From Cesiribacter sp. SM1 (GTDB lineage Bacteria > Bacteroidota > Bacteroidia > Cytophagales > Cyclobacteriaceae): 64,000 nucleotides of DNA. The notes below the pieces were generated by a model. The model did not search any database, was not told the DNA's origin, and saw only the letters and a program-made list of their open reading frames with translations. Of this stretch, positions 1-8,537 are shown piece after piece; within the stretch, counting starts at the first letter, position 1; every line of letters starts with the position of its first letter. Position numbers and translations under genes: made by a program. The stretch is taken from assembly GCF_020178975.1 (NCBI RefSeq), contig NZ_JAHXBU010000088.1, positions 62,001 through 126,000 on the forward strand, read 5' to 3'.

Positions 1-182
1 ATGTTCATCCTGCCACGCTTTTGCTTTTTTTTTATGCTTTTATAGTGATTTTTCCCATTTTCTGGCGGATTGTAAAGGTTTCCTCATGAATATTCATCCT
101 TTTTCTAATTTCCGGAAATAACTCTTTTAAGTCTAAATCCGTAGTTTAAACATTGAATGATGTTACATATAGACTTACAAAG

Positions 183-1289
183 ATGAATCATAATAAACCT
201 CTTTTAACCCCTTATACGTTAGGTGATCTGGAGCTTAAAAACCGGGTGGTAATGGCTCCCATGACACGTAGCAGGGCTGATAACAAGGATAAAGCTCCCA
301 CAGGTATGCATGCAGAGTACTACCGCCAGCGCGCCTCTGCAGGTCTTATCATTTCAGAAGGATCGCAGATTTCTGAACGTGCCGTTGGTTATATCAATAC
401 CCCTGGTATACATACACCTGCACAGGTGGCGGGCTGGAAAAAAGTAACTCGGGCAGTGCACGAAGAGGGCGGCAAGATCTTTTGCCAGCTGTGGCATGTT
501 GGCCGTATGTCGCACCCCGATTTTCATGGGGGAGAGTTGCCACTGGCACCCTCTGCTTTCAATCCCAACTCCAAGTCCTATACCCCCGAGGGCTTTAAGG
601 ATACGGTAACACCAAAGGAAATGAGCCTTGAAGAAATCAGGCAGACCATAGCAGACTTTAAACAGGCTGCTAAAAATGCAATGGATGCCGGTTTTGATGG
701 CGTAGAGATTCATGCTTCCAATGGTTACCTGCTGCAGCAGTTTTTTAACCGCACTTCCAACATGCGCACAGATGCTTATGGTGGCTCCATAGAAAACCGT
801 GCCCGCATTCTGTTTGAGGTAATAGATGCCATTAAGGAAGTAATGCCTGAAAACCGCATAGGTGTGCGGATGAACCCGTCCCTGCACGGTACTTTTGGTA
901 TGGAGCTGGATGAAGAGAGTATTCCTACCCACGACTATATCGCCAGAAAGCTTAATGAGTATAAGCTGTCTTACCTGCATCTTTCTGAGCCGTTTACAGA
1001 TGTGAGCAAGCTGCCATATGCAGAACCCCATATTGCAAAACACTATCGTCCGCTGTACAAGGGCACGCTGATCATCAATGGGGGATTTGACGAAGAAAAG
1101 GGCAATAAAGTAATTTCTGCAGGCGAAGCAGACCTGGTAGCCTATGGTAAGCTCTTTGTCTCTAACCCTGATTTACCGCTGCGTTTTGAGCATGATGCAC
1201 CACTGGCAGAGTGGGATGATAAAACCTTTTACACTACAGGCGAAGAAGGCTATATCGATTACCCTTTGCTGGAAGAAATAGAGCGATAG
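183..1289 (+). CDS. Old yellow enzyme family alkene reductase (NADH:flavin oxidoreductase)
   Basis: Predicted cytoplasmic FMN-dependent oxidoreductase that reduces activated C=C bonds or nitro compounds using NAD(P)H. The 368 residues span a complete TIM barrel of the family. Visible motifs are MAPMTRSRA near the N-terminus, LWHVGRMSHPDF, the substrate-binding His/Asn pair in HASNGYLLQQFFN (about residue 176), RTDAYGGSIENR, and the C-terminal phosphate-binding part INGGF followed by VAYGKLFVSNPDLP. The frame stays open to a TTG at 153, but the ATG at 183 places the conserved LxTPYTLGDLELKNR strand at the usual distance from the N-terminus, so 183 is chosen. The gene stands alone and ends at a strong terminator. 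The physiological substrate cannot be told from sequence. Confidence 0.93.
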   Translation: MNHNKPLLTPYTLGDLELKNRVVMAPMTRSRADNKDKAPTGMHAEYYRQRASAGLIISEGSQISERAVGYINTPGIHTPAQVAGWKKVTRAVHEEGGKIFCQLWHVGRMSHPDFHGGELPLAPSAFNPNSKSYTPEGFKDTVTPKEMSLEEIRQTIADFKQAAKNAMDAGFDGVEIHASNGYLLQQFFNRTSNMRTDAYGGSIENRARILFEVIDAIKEVMPENRIGVRMNPSLHGTFGMELDEESIPTHDYIARKLNEYKLSYLHLSEPFTDVSKLPYAEPHIAKHYRPLYKGTLIINGGFDEEKGNKVISAGEADLVAYGKLFVSNPDLPLRFEHDAPLAEWDDKTFYTTGEEGYIDYPLLEEIER

Positions 1290-1327
1290 TAGCGCTTAAA
1301 CGATTTATCTGTTAATAAGCAATGAGC

Positions 1328-1373
1328 AGCAGGCCCGGAAAGCAGTATTTGCCCTTCCGGGCCTGCTTTTTTA
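1328..1373 (+). terminator. Rho-independent terminator after the old yellow enzyme gene
   Basis: A 13-bp perfect stem (1328-1340 pairing with 1355-1367) is followed by a run of T to 1372. It sits 38 bp past the stop codon. Confidence 0.85.
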
Positions 1374-1474
1374 ATGGCACTAGATTTCAGGTTAAGTGAG
1401 CAGGGCAGTTAAAGGTAAAACACTTTTCGGGTGACCAGGCTTTTTATAGCTAGTAGTAAGAAATTTAAGCCCTC

Positions 1475-2389
1475 ATGGATTACAAAAAGATACTTGATGA
1501 AATTTACCTGGAAGCCAAAGTTTATAAGGGGCAGGGGGAGCTGGCAAGATACATTCCCGAGCTGGCCCTGGTAGATCCGCTTAAGTATGGTATACATCTT
1601 TCTACAGTAGCAGGAGAGGACTACAGCCTGGGAGATAGCAAGGAACGATTTTCCATTCAAAGTATATCAAAGGTGCTTTCGCTGGCGCAGGTGCTGCCTC
1701 TGCTGGGAGAAACACTTTGGGAACGTATAGATGTTGAGCCTTCCGGCAACCCATTCAATTCTATTGTGCAGCTGGAGTATGAAAACGGCATACCACGAAA
1801 CCCCTTTCTGAATGCAGGGGCGCTGGTAATGGCAGATATTCTCATCAGCCGCTTTGATGATCCCATGGAATCTTTTTTGTCTTTTGTGCGGGAGCTTTCA
1901 GGCAATAGTACTATTGAGTACGATAAAAAAGTGGCAGCTTCTGAAATAGCAACTGGTTATCTGAATGCCTCGCTCATCAACATGATGAAATCTTACGGCA
2001 ACATCCTGAATGATGTAGATAAAGTGCTGGAGTTTTACTGCCACCAGTGTTCCATAGCGATGAGTTGTGAGGATCTGGCCCATGCTTTTATGGCGTTTGC
2101 TGATGAAGGCTGTCTCTACAAATCAGATTCACGAGTTCTGAAGAAGTCACAGGTAAAGCGTATCAATGCCCTGATGCAGACCTGTGGTTTTTACGATGAG
2201 GCTGGTGAGTTTTCGTATAGAGTAGGCCTGCCCGGAAAGAGTGGCGTAGGCGGGGGGATCGTTGCGGTACACCCCAAATGTTACAGCATTGCCGTCTGGA
2301 GCCCTAAACTTAACCCCAAAGGCAACTCTGTGCTGGGCATGAAAACACTGGAGCTGCTTACAACTAAAACAGGTACTTCCATTTTTTAA
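1475..2389 (+). CDS. glsA: Glutaminase A
   Basis: Hydrolyses L-glutamine to glutamate and ammonia in the cytoplasm. It belongs to the serine-dependent beta-lactamase-like glutaminase family. The 304-residue length is typical. The catalytic SxxK motif is S63-I-S-K66 within FSIQSISKVLSL. Other family landmarks are EPSGNPFNSIVQLE, NGIPRNPFLNAGA, and GLPGKSGVGGGI near residue 255, which forms the KSG part of the active site. The ATG at 1475 follows a short leader with no clear Shine-Dalgarno. It converges with a small minus-strand gene; both share the hairpin at 2425-2455. It is not in an operon, so role in nitrogen supply or acid tolerance is open. Confidence 0.95.
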   Translation: MDYKKILDEIYLEAKVYKGQGELARYIPELALVDPLKYGIHLSTVAGEDYSLGDSKERFSIQSISKVLSLAQVLPLLGETLWERIDVEPSGNPFNSIVQLEYENGIPRNPFLNAGALVMADILISRFDDPMESFLSFVRELSGNSTIEYDKKVAASEIATGYLNASLINMMKSYGNILNDVDKVLEFYCHQCSIAMSCEDLAHAFMAFADEGCLYKSDSRVLKKSQVKRINALMQTCGFYDEAGEFSYRVGLPGKSGVGGGIVAVHPKCYSIAVWSPKLNPKGNSVLGMKTLELLTTKTGTSIF

Positions 2390-2424
2390 CCAACACAGAC
2401 CTTAGCGGCTTATAGAACAGGAAA

Positions 2425-2455
2425 CCAAAAAACGGTGGCTGAAAGGCCACCGTTC
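2425..2455. terminator. Bidirectional terminator between glsA and the small Cys/His gene
   Basis: The stem AACGGTGGC/GCCACCGTT (2431-2439 with 2446-2454) has six A at 2425-2430, giving a T tract for minus-strand transcription. It therefore ends the leftward gene at 2475 and may also serve glsA. Confidence 0.7.
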
Positions 2456-2474
2456 TGTATTTGTCTACATCTGT

Positions 2475-2717
2475 TTAAAACGTAATGCGGTTCATCTTTT
2501 CTGCAAAGTGGTTGCAGCCAAAGTCAGCGCCGGTAATGTATTCATAGTGTCCGTTTTTTTCTGATACCGGCCTGCCATCGTTCAGAACCGGTACAATGTA
2601 TTCCGGATCAACATGAGCATCTGATAGCTCATTACACTTACCAAACTTATCGGTTGGAACATCTAGTTTTGCCTGTGTTTGCTCCCAGTGGGTGCAGTGG
2701 TTGCAAGTAGCTTCCAT
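2475..2717 (-). CDS. Small Cys/His-rich protein of unknown function
   Basis: An 80-residue soluble protein that I do not recognise. It has CNHCTHW at residues 5-11, FGKCNE near 27 and FGCNHF near 70. These give four cysteines plus histidines in a pattern that could bind zinc or an iron-sulfur cluster. No signal peptide or membrane segment is seen. It begins with the ATG at 2717 and ends just before a terminator that serves its strand, supporting a real gene. The zinc-ribbon-like reading is inference only. Confidence 0.7.
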   Translation of the reverse strand: MEATCNHCTHWEQTQAKLDVPTDKFGKCNELSDAHVDPEYIVPVLNDGRPVSEKNGHYEYITGADFGCNHFAEKMNRITF

Positions 2718-2871
2718 ATCTATAAAAAATTAAGTTCTACAATATTTACTACTGTAGTATACTTGCTGCTTTGATGCCTGGTTGCGGCTAACTCCCTGTT
2801 TCAGATTAATTTAGAATGGTGCTAAATAAAGTTAATGTGTTAAAGTGCTAATGAAGCAGGGTACACTGCAC

Positions 2872-4281
2872 TTAAGGTACTATTCCCATCAGCCTTCTTA
2901 ACTCTGCCTCCTGCTGCTGAAATTTCACCTGCAGCGAGAGTAGTTTTAAGCGGCTCTCCAGGTATTTGAGCTCGCGTGTGTTTACATAAAAAAGAGTACT
3001 CTCGCCATATTCAAACTTACGCTGCTCGCCAAGCCACATAGCCTGGTAGCCTGTTACCAGTTGCTGGTTCAGCCGTATTTGATCCTGCAACAGCTGTAAG
3101 CTGCTGATAAGGGCCTCCAGCTTGTTGGTTACCTCCAGGCGCTTTTGCCGCTGCTCCAGTGCTGCGGTTTGCATTTTCAGGCGGTTAAGCTGAAGTTCAC
3201 CCCTGGCACTGCGCAGCAGCAAGGGCATTTTAAAACTAACACCAATCTTATAATTGTTTGGCGAATAGGAAGCGGGATTTTCCGTAGGAGCCTCTGAGCT
3301 AAGAATGTTGTAGCTGGCAGCCAGGTAAGGCTTAAGCTTTTCTGCCTTCCAGCGCCTTTCTGCTTCTAATTCTGCTATTTTATAGCCATATAGCCTAACA
3401 GAGGGGCTGGCCTCTGCCCATATTAGCTGCTCCGGGTCTGAGTTTCCGTTCAAACTATCGGCTAATACAGGGGCGGGGAGGGGTGCCGGTAAACTGCTGC
3501 TTACCCACAGCGGATCACCACCCTCGCTCCAGAAGAACGAGGCAGCCGCCTGCTCTGATTTTACCAGGTCCTGCTCCTGCTCCAGAAGGCTGCTCTGCAG
3601 GGTTTGTAGCTGCAGAAAAGCTTCCAGGGTATCAATGGCGGGTAGCTCACCCACCATAAATCCACTTCTAACCATCCTGAACCGCTGCTGAGCTACTGTT
3701 ACTGCATTTTGCAGGGTGCTTAGCTGCTGATAATTTCCTGCCCATTGCCAGTAGGCTGCAGTGGCTTCGTACAGCAGGTTGGCCAACAGTTGCTGCTGCT
3801 CCCACTGGTAGCGTTCCTGCCGTATGCGGGCCTGGCGTAACATGCCCCGCCCTTCATCAAAGATCAGTCCCTGGATTAGGGGAACACTCACTCCTGCATA
3901 CCATAAACCTCCGGAGGGTACAGTTCGCTCCGGGTTCAGGTAATCACCTTCGGCATAATCATAACCGGCTTTTAAGCCTATACCCAGGCGTGTAGTGGCC
4001 TTTAGCTCGCTGCCAAATATGCGGTAGTAGGTTTTGTCTTTGAATTGTTTTTCATCCAGGTCTGCCGCCAGTACAGGATCAAAAAAGCCGCGGGCACTGC
4101 GTACTTCCATACGCCCCTGCTCCACCAGTAAGGCAGCAGCACGGGCAGTGGGGTGATGCTGCACCACCTGCCTTAAGTACTCGTTAAGGCTCAGCGTATC
4201 GGGCTGCTGCCCCGTGGCGGGCAGGGCGGAAAACGTTAAGCATAACAAACAAAGAAATACACTGATGCAGGTCCCTTTCAT
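2872..4281 (-). CDS. TolC-family outer-membrane efflux protein
   Basis: Predicted outer-membrane channel of a tripartite exporter. It has a signal peptide in the first ~25 residues (ending near PATGQ) and a long alpha-helical, Q/L/E-rich body with two OEP-type repeats, including LLYEATAAYWQW and a mirrored helix near the C-terminus. At 469 residues it has the usual TolC-family length. Its ATG overlaps the end of the HlyD gene by 4 bp, so the two are translationally coupled. It is the last gene of the ABC-HlyD-TolC operon. The exported substrate is unknown; no obvious toxin or peptide gene lies beside it. Confidence 0.9.
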   Translation of the reverse strand: MKGTCISVFLCLLCLTFSALPATGQQPDTLSLNEYLRQVVQHHPTARAAALLVEQGRMEVRSARGFFDPVLAADLDEKQFKDKTYYRIFGSELKATTRLGIGLKAGYDYAEGDYLNPERTVPSGGLWYAGVSVPLIQGLIFDEGRGMLRQARIRQERYQWEQQQLLANLLYEATAAYWQWAGNYQQLSTLQNAVTVAQQRFRMVRSGFMVGELPAIDTLEAFLQLQTLQSSLLEQEQDLVKSEQAAASFFWSEGGDPLWVSSSLPAPLPAPVLADSLNGNSDPEQLIWAEASPSVRLYGYKIAELEAERRWKAEKLKPYLAASYNILSSEAPTENPASYSPNNYKIGVSFKMPLLLRSARGELQLNRLKMQTAALEQRQKRLEVTNKLEALISSLQLLQDQIRLNQQLVTGYQAMWLGEQRKFEYGESTLFYVNTRELKYLESRLKLLSLQVKFQQQEAELRRLMGIVP

Positions 4282-5642
4282 TTCTTCTCTTTATTAGCAG
4301 CAGGGTTAGTCGTTACCGGTTTTCTCTGGTAGAAGTCTGGTGGAAATCCATTGATCTTACGCCAGAGCTCATACCCCAGGGGTACATCGCCCAGTAGGGC
4401 CATACCTTGTGCGCCGGCACCAATGCGCATGGCATCGGGCCAGTCGTGTTCATCAGGGTCTGGCGCTACCAAAATCCGGTATTTGCCGTTCTCGCTTATC
4501 ACATTATCGATGGCAACTATCTCGGCGCCAAAGGTGCCGTAGGCTGCATTTGGCCAGCCGGAAAATACAATAGAAGGCCAGCCATCGAATTGTACCCTAA
4601 CCGGCTGCCCTGTTTCCAACAGCGGCAGGTCAATAGGCTGCACATATATTTCGGCGGCCAGATCATAATCTGATGGCATAATGGTAAGCAGCTGCTCGCC
4701 GGATTTTACGGTTTCTCCAAGACCGGATTTAATGGTTTTAGTGATATAGCCGGTTTGTGGGGCCGTTACAAAATAAAGTCCCCGCCTGATGTCGTAATTA
4801 GTTGCCTGGTTCTGCAGTTTGGCAGCATCGGCAGTGGCGGTATAACGGCCGCTAAGCGCTTCGGCACGCTCCGAAGCGGCCTTGGCGAGCTTATCCTGAA
4901 ACTCTGCCTGCAGACCGCTAATCGCGATGCGCGCATTAAGCAGGTCGTTTTTGCTGCTTAGGAGTTTGTTTTCGGCAATCAGTACTTTTGCCTGTGCCTC
5001 CTGCAGCTTCATGCGCCGTGCTTCAAGATCGGTACGCGATTTGAGCCCCTGCTCAAAAAGCTCTTCCATGCGCAGGTACTGGTTTTCGGCTATGCTGATC
5101 TGGGTGCGTGAGGCCACCAGATCCATGCTATCGGACTGTACTTTAAGGGCAGCCTGCTGCAGGTAATTACGCGCCTGCTCAAGCTTAAAAACACGCTGTT
5201 CCTGCAGGGCTGCAATCTGGTTGTCGAGCTGATCGGCTTTCTGGCCATAAGCCTGTGCCGACTGTGCTTTGGCTTCAAACTGCAGTTCGGCTCTTTCTAC
5301 CAGCAGCGGGTCCAGGTAGTCTTCCTTAATTTCGCCCAGCTGCAGCAGGGTGTCTCCTCTGTGTACCAGCTCTCCCTCGCGCACATACCATTGTACTATC
5401 CGGCCATCTATAATGGCCGGAACTGTCTGCGGCCGCTGGCTGGGCAGGCGGGTGGTTACATAACCTACTCCCTGCACGTTTTGGGTCCAGGGAAGAAACA
5501 AAACTGCAATAAATATCAGCAGGGCAATAATCAGCAGGCGTGAAGCAATGTTTTTACCACTTTTATTCTCCAGCCGGTTAATTGAGGCGTAGCGCTCTGG
5601 GGCCACCTCAAAATCTATTTCATTTTTGCTTATGTTGAGCAT
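4278..5642 (-). CDS. HlyD-family periplasmic adaptor (membrane fusion) protein
   Basis: Links the inner-membrane ABC exporter to the TolC channel. The 454 residues have a cytoplasmic N-terminus, one membrane segment (about residues 34-51, LLIIALLIFIAVLFLPW), a biotinyl/lipoyl-like half (AIIDGRIVQWYVREGELV), a long coiled-coil hairpin rich in E/Q/A (about 120-270) and the second lipoyl half (TAPQTGYITKTIKSGLGETV). The C-terminal beta domain includes QPVRVQFDGWP. It starts 8 bp after the ABC gene and overlaps the TolC gene by 4 bp, so one operon is very likely. The family assignment is firm; the cargo is unknown. Confidence 0.9.
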   Translation of the reverse strand: MLNISKNEIDFEVAPERYASINRLENKSGKNIASRLLIIALLIFIAVLFLPWTQNVQGVGYVTTRLPSQRPQTVPAIIDGRIVQWYVREGELVHRGDTLLQLGEIKEDYLDPLLVERAELQFEAKAQSAQAYGQKADQLDNQIAALQEQRVFKLEQARNYLQQAALKVQSDSMDLVASRTQISIAENQYLRMEELFEQGLKSRTDLEARRMKLQEAQAKVLIAENKLLSSKNDLLNARIAISGLQAEFQDKLAKAASERAEALSGRYTATADAAKLQNQATNYDIRRGLYFVTAPQTGYITKTIKSGLGETVKSGEQLLTIMPSDYDLAAEIYVQPIDLPLLETGQPVRVQFDGWPSIVFSGWPNAAYGTFGAEIVAIDNVISENGKYRILVAPDPDEHDWPDAMRIGAGAQGMALLGDVPLGYELWRKINGFPPDFYQRKPVTTNPAANKEKK

Positions 5643-5650
5643 AAAAGTCT

Positions 5651-7387
5651 TTAGCTGATAAATACCTCATGATACCATTTTTCATCGGTTAACCTGGCGG
5701 GATCAGGAACCTCTATGAGCTCACCATTGTGCAGCACCAGCACCCTGTTGAACTGCTTTGCCAGTTCCGGTTGTGTAGTGCTGAGCACAACAGTCCAGGG
5801 ATGGGCAGGGTTGAGCAGGTATTTGAGCAGTCGTTTACGATCCGGTACATTCAGGGCCTCGAAGGGCTCCTCAAGCAGAATCAGCCTGGGTTTGTTGATA
5901 AGGCTGCGGGTGAGCAGGATCTTGTGCACGGCACTCTCCGGCAAATGACGCCCCTCGGGCAGCAGCCTGGAATTGTAGCCATCGGCCATTTCCTGTACCA
6001 GGCGGTTCAGGCCTGTAACCTCGGCCATTTCCTGTACTGTATCAAAATCAATCCCGGGCTTTCCCAAAGTTATGTTTTCCAGCAGGGTACCTGCAAATAT
6101 TCCTTGTTTTTCCAGGTTAGCACCCAGGGTATGCCTGAGGCTTTCGAGGTTAAGGCTGTCAAGGGGTAGTCCATTGTAATTCATAAGCCCTTCAGAAGGT
6201 TCCTGCAGGCCTGCCATTATACGCAGCAGCAGGCTCTTGCCGCTGTTGCGGCGCCCTGTAATACAAACGCGTTCTCCTGCCTGTATATTTAGGTTCAGGT
6301 TCTGAAGCAGGTATCTGCGATCATCAGCTTCCTTAACAGAAACATTGTTCATCTGGATAGACATGCCTCCTTTGGCGCCAAAGCTCTTATCCAGATGAGT
6401 GCCGGTATGGTTTTCAAGAGGCAGGTCCATTACATGCCCCAGCTTGTCAAGAGCGGTTAAAACATCATATATGGTTTCCATGCTCATGATGAGCTTCTCT
6501 ACAGAATTGAGCACAAGAATGATGATGATTTCTGCAGCTACAAACTGGCCAATGTTCATCTGCTGTTCAAGCACCAGTTTACCACCCAGAATCAGCAGGC
6601 CGGCAGCTACCAGCACCTTAAACACCACCAGGTTGATGTATTGAAACTTTAAGACGCCAAAGTGCCTGCTGCGGGCATCCAGGTAGCCATTTACCAGCTT
6701 ATCAGTACGTTCCATCGGTAGAGGAGAGGTGCCTGCCAGTTTAAAAGTTTCCAGGGTGCGGGCCATCTCTTCCAGCCAGTGCACCACTGCATATTTGTAC
6801 TTCGATTCTGTTAGGCTGCTCACCATGCCTGTTGGGCCGGTAATGCGGAACATCACGGCTACCAGCACCACCAGCAGCACACTGAATAAGATAAAAAAGG
6901 GATGGTAGAGTGATAGCAGGATTAACCCAAACACTGCCTGCAGGGCGGCACTTGAAAAATCAAGAAGAATCTTGGAAAGTCCTTTTTGTACTGATAAAGT
7001 ATCGAAAAAGCGGTTAATAAGCTCTGGTACATAGTAGGAGCGCTGTGTATCGCCTTTCAGGCGGGGTATGCGATAAGCAAATTCAAATGCCGTGCGGGTA
7101 AAAACTTTCTGCTGTAACAGCTCCGATACCGTTAATTGCAGCACCTGCAATACCCCAACCAGTGCCATGCCCAGCATTACCAGTAAAACAAGCACTGCCA
7201 GTGAGGTAGATACCCTGCCACTGCCCAACAGGTTTATGATGGCCTGTATACCCAGGGGTAGAGACAAACTTACGAGTCCGCCCACCACTGCATAAAGATA
7301 AATATGACCGATCAGCTTACGGTCTACCCTTAGCAGACGGAAGAAACGGGTAAGAGGCGTTAATGATTGTGTTCCGGTTTGAGCCAT
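5651..7387 (-). CDS. ABC exporter, fused permease-ATPase with degenerate ATPase motifs
   Basis: A 578-residue half-transporter with an N-terminal membrane domain (about residues 25-320, with roughly six hydrophobic segments) and a C-terminal nucleotide-binding domain. No C39 peptidase domain precedes it. The Walker A is GRRNSGKS (about 380) and the Walker B is LILLEEP (about 500), both usable. The other motifs are unusual. The Q-loop glutamine position reads LEKQ, the LSGGQ signature reads LPESA, and the H-loop histidine position reads STTQ. As a homodimer it would lack canonical signature and switch residues at both sites. It heads the operon with HlyD and TolC genes and has a promoter-like TATATTTG plus a palindrome upstream. 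Confidence 0.88.
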   Translation of the reverse strand: MAQTGTQSLTPLTRFFRLLRVDRKLIGHIYLYAVVGGLVSLSLPLGIQAIINLLGSGRVSTSLAVLVLLVMLGMALVGVLQVLQLTVSELLQQKVFTRTAFEFAYRIPRLKGDTQRSYYVPELINRFFDTLSVQKGLSKILLDFSSAALQAVFGLILLSLYHPFFILFSVLLVVLVAVMFRITGPTGMVSSLTESKYKYAVVHWLEEMARTLETFKLAGTSPLPMERTDKLVNGYLDARSRHFGVLKFQYINLVVFKVLVAAGLLILGGKLVLEQQMNIGQFVAAEIIIILVLNSVEKLIMSMETIYDVLTALDKLGHVMDLPLENHTGTHLDKSFGAKGGMSIQMNNVSVKEADDRRYLLQNLNLNIQAGERVCITGRRNSGKSLLLRIMAGLQEPSEGLMNYNGLPLDSLNLESLRHTLGANLEKQGIFAGTLLENITLGKPGIDFDTVQEMAEVTGLNRLVQEMADGYNSRLLPEGRHLPESAVHKILLTRSLINKPRLILLEEPFEALNVPDRKRLLKYLLNPAHPWTVVLSTTQPELAKQFNRVLVLHNGELIEVPDPARLTDEKWYHEVFIS

Positions 7388-7407
7388 ATTTCTAGATGAT
7401 CGTGCAG

Positions 7408-7415
7408 CAAATATA
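7408..7415 (-). promoter_or_regulatory. Candidate -7 promoter box for the ABC-HlyD-TolC operon
   Basis: Read on the minus strand this is TATATTTG, a perfect match to the Bacteroidota -7 consensus TAnnTTTG, 20 bp before the ATG at 7387. No good -33 TTG is seen at the usual distance, where a palindrome lies instead. Confidence 0.45.
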
Positions 7416-7431
7416 CACTAGCTAGCAGATA

Positions 7432-7448
7432 TGATAGTAATACTATCA
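7432..7448. promoter_or_regulatory. Perfect 17-bp palindrome, putative operator of the export operon
   Basis: TGATAGTA-A-TACTATCA is a perfect inverted repeat with a single central base. It lies 16 bp upstream of the candidate -7 box, covering the -30 region. That position suits a dimeric repressor or activator. No regulator gene lies next to it, so its protein is unknown. Confidence 0.5.
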
Positions 7449-7848
7449 AAAATAAATTTAAGTTCAATTCTTGTGTTTAAAAGATCTGTTGTGCCTAAGC
7501 GCCGGCGAACGGCTGGCAGTTATCTCTAAAGATGGAGTTTACAGCTCATCAGTTTAAGTAGTTATTTTCAGATATATAGCTGGTATTCTTGTGCTTGAGG
7601 TTAGTTCTTGAGCGCGTACTATTTGTTGTATTTTTGGTTTTTTCCGCACAGCTACTTTGGCTAAAATTGTAATGTGAACGGGCAGTACTAACAGTGCACC
7701 TTTGGTAACGTAACGCTACAGTGCAATTTGAAGTCTGCATTCCCTGAATTTTGATTCCTTTACCGGTTCGCTGCATTTGCCAGGTAAACTGGCTCCGGAA
7801 CTGGTGCTTAAAATATTGTTAGTAAGTGAAATTGGTTGATTGTTAGGT

Positions 7849-7887
7849 AAAACGCAGGCGCTGATTAGGCCTGCGTTTTCTTTTTTT
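7849..7887. terminator. Terminator hairpin with strong T tract on the plus strand
   Basis: An 11-bp stem AAAACGCAGGC/GCCTGCGTTTT (7849-7859 with 7869-7879) is followed on the plus strand by CTTTTTTT. It can also serve the minus-strand DUF2809 gene ending at 7981. No plus-strand gene is recognised upstream. Confidence 0.75.
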
Positions 7888-7980
7888 AAAAGAGTACTGG
7901 CGATCGTATAGCCGGATATGTTGTTGCAATAGTTAGTAGTGTCTGTTTAAGTAAATTCACAATAAGAGTGGGTATTTAAT

Positions 7981-8424
7981 TTAAGGTAGTTTACCTCTGT
8001 TTGTGATATGCGCTGTGCCTCCGCCAAGGGGAGTAATTATGTGAAACCTGTTCAGAAAAAGATCCAGGCAATAAGCAAGTGCTGTTCCTGCAGTGTACCT
8101 GGCCAGATCTATCCACAGGAAGCCTTTACCAAAAACCAATGCTCCCATTGTGCTTGCCCTTATACTGTTTAACCAGGGTGCATTGTACAGCTGGCTGAAC
8201 TCTATCAGAAAAGAAAAGCTCAAGCCTAACAAGAGTGAGAGTAGCAATGGTTTGGCGGGCAGTAAAGCTCTGAATCCAAAATAAACCATGGCAGCCCACA
8301 ATGCATCGCCGAAATGAAGGGCAACGAAAGGGGGCATGGCATCGGAAAACTTTCTGGTGCTTAGGCCCAGTGCCATTACTATTGTTATCAGCAGCAGGTA
8401 AAGGAGTCGCTTTTTCAGTAACAT
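7981..8424 (-). CDS. DUF2809 family membrane protein
   Basis: A polytopic inner-membrane protein of about 147 residues with four hydrophobic segments. Family features include GLSTRKF after the first segment, FGDALWAAMVYFGFR in the second, and LSFSFLIEFSQLYNAPWLNSIR, the most conserved DUF2809 stretch. The frame is open to an ATG at 8457, but the ATG at 8424 (MLLKKRLLYLLL) directly starts the first membrane helix and is preferred. Function is unknown. It stands alone, convergent with nothing, and ends near the hairpin at 7849-7887. Confidence 0.8.
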   Translation of the reverse strand: MLLKKRLLYLLLITIVMALGLSTRKFSDAMPPFVALHFGDALWAAMVYFGFRALLPAKPLLLSLLLGLSFSFLIEFSQLYNAPWLNSIRASTMGALVFGKGFLWIDLARYTAGTALAYCLDLFLNRFHIITPLGGGTAHITNRGKLP

Positions 8425-8537
8425 ATGGCTTTTTTTACCAGGGCTGAAGGTAAGCAATAATAATATTACCGGCTGATATTCAAGGCCTGGATGTACTCTT
8501 CCATTTAAAAATGTTCTTTTTTTCGCTCCTGCTTATT

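Larger units (their letters stand above)
7388..7980. other. Intergenic region of about 590 bp without a supported gene
   Basis: It holds the export operon promoter and palindrome (7408-7448) and a terminator hairpin (7849-7887). The middle, 7450-7848, contains only a low-complexity minus-strand reading frame of 75 residues that I do not believe. No tRNA-like fold was noticed. Confidence 0.6.

Noticed and set aside
354-1043. 229-residue minus-strand reading frame
   Set aside because: Lies wholly antisense to the strongly supported old yellow enzyme gene and encodes no recognisable domain.
7549-7776. 75-residue minus-strand frame in the 7.4-8.0 kb gap
   Set aside because: Low-complexity, rich in S/T/N/R, no start context or homologous pattern.
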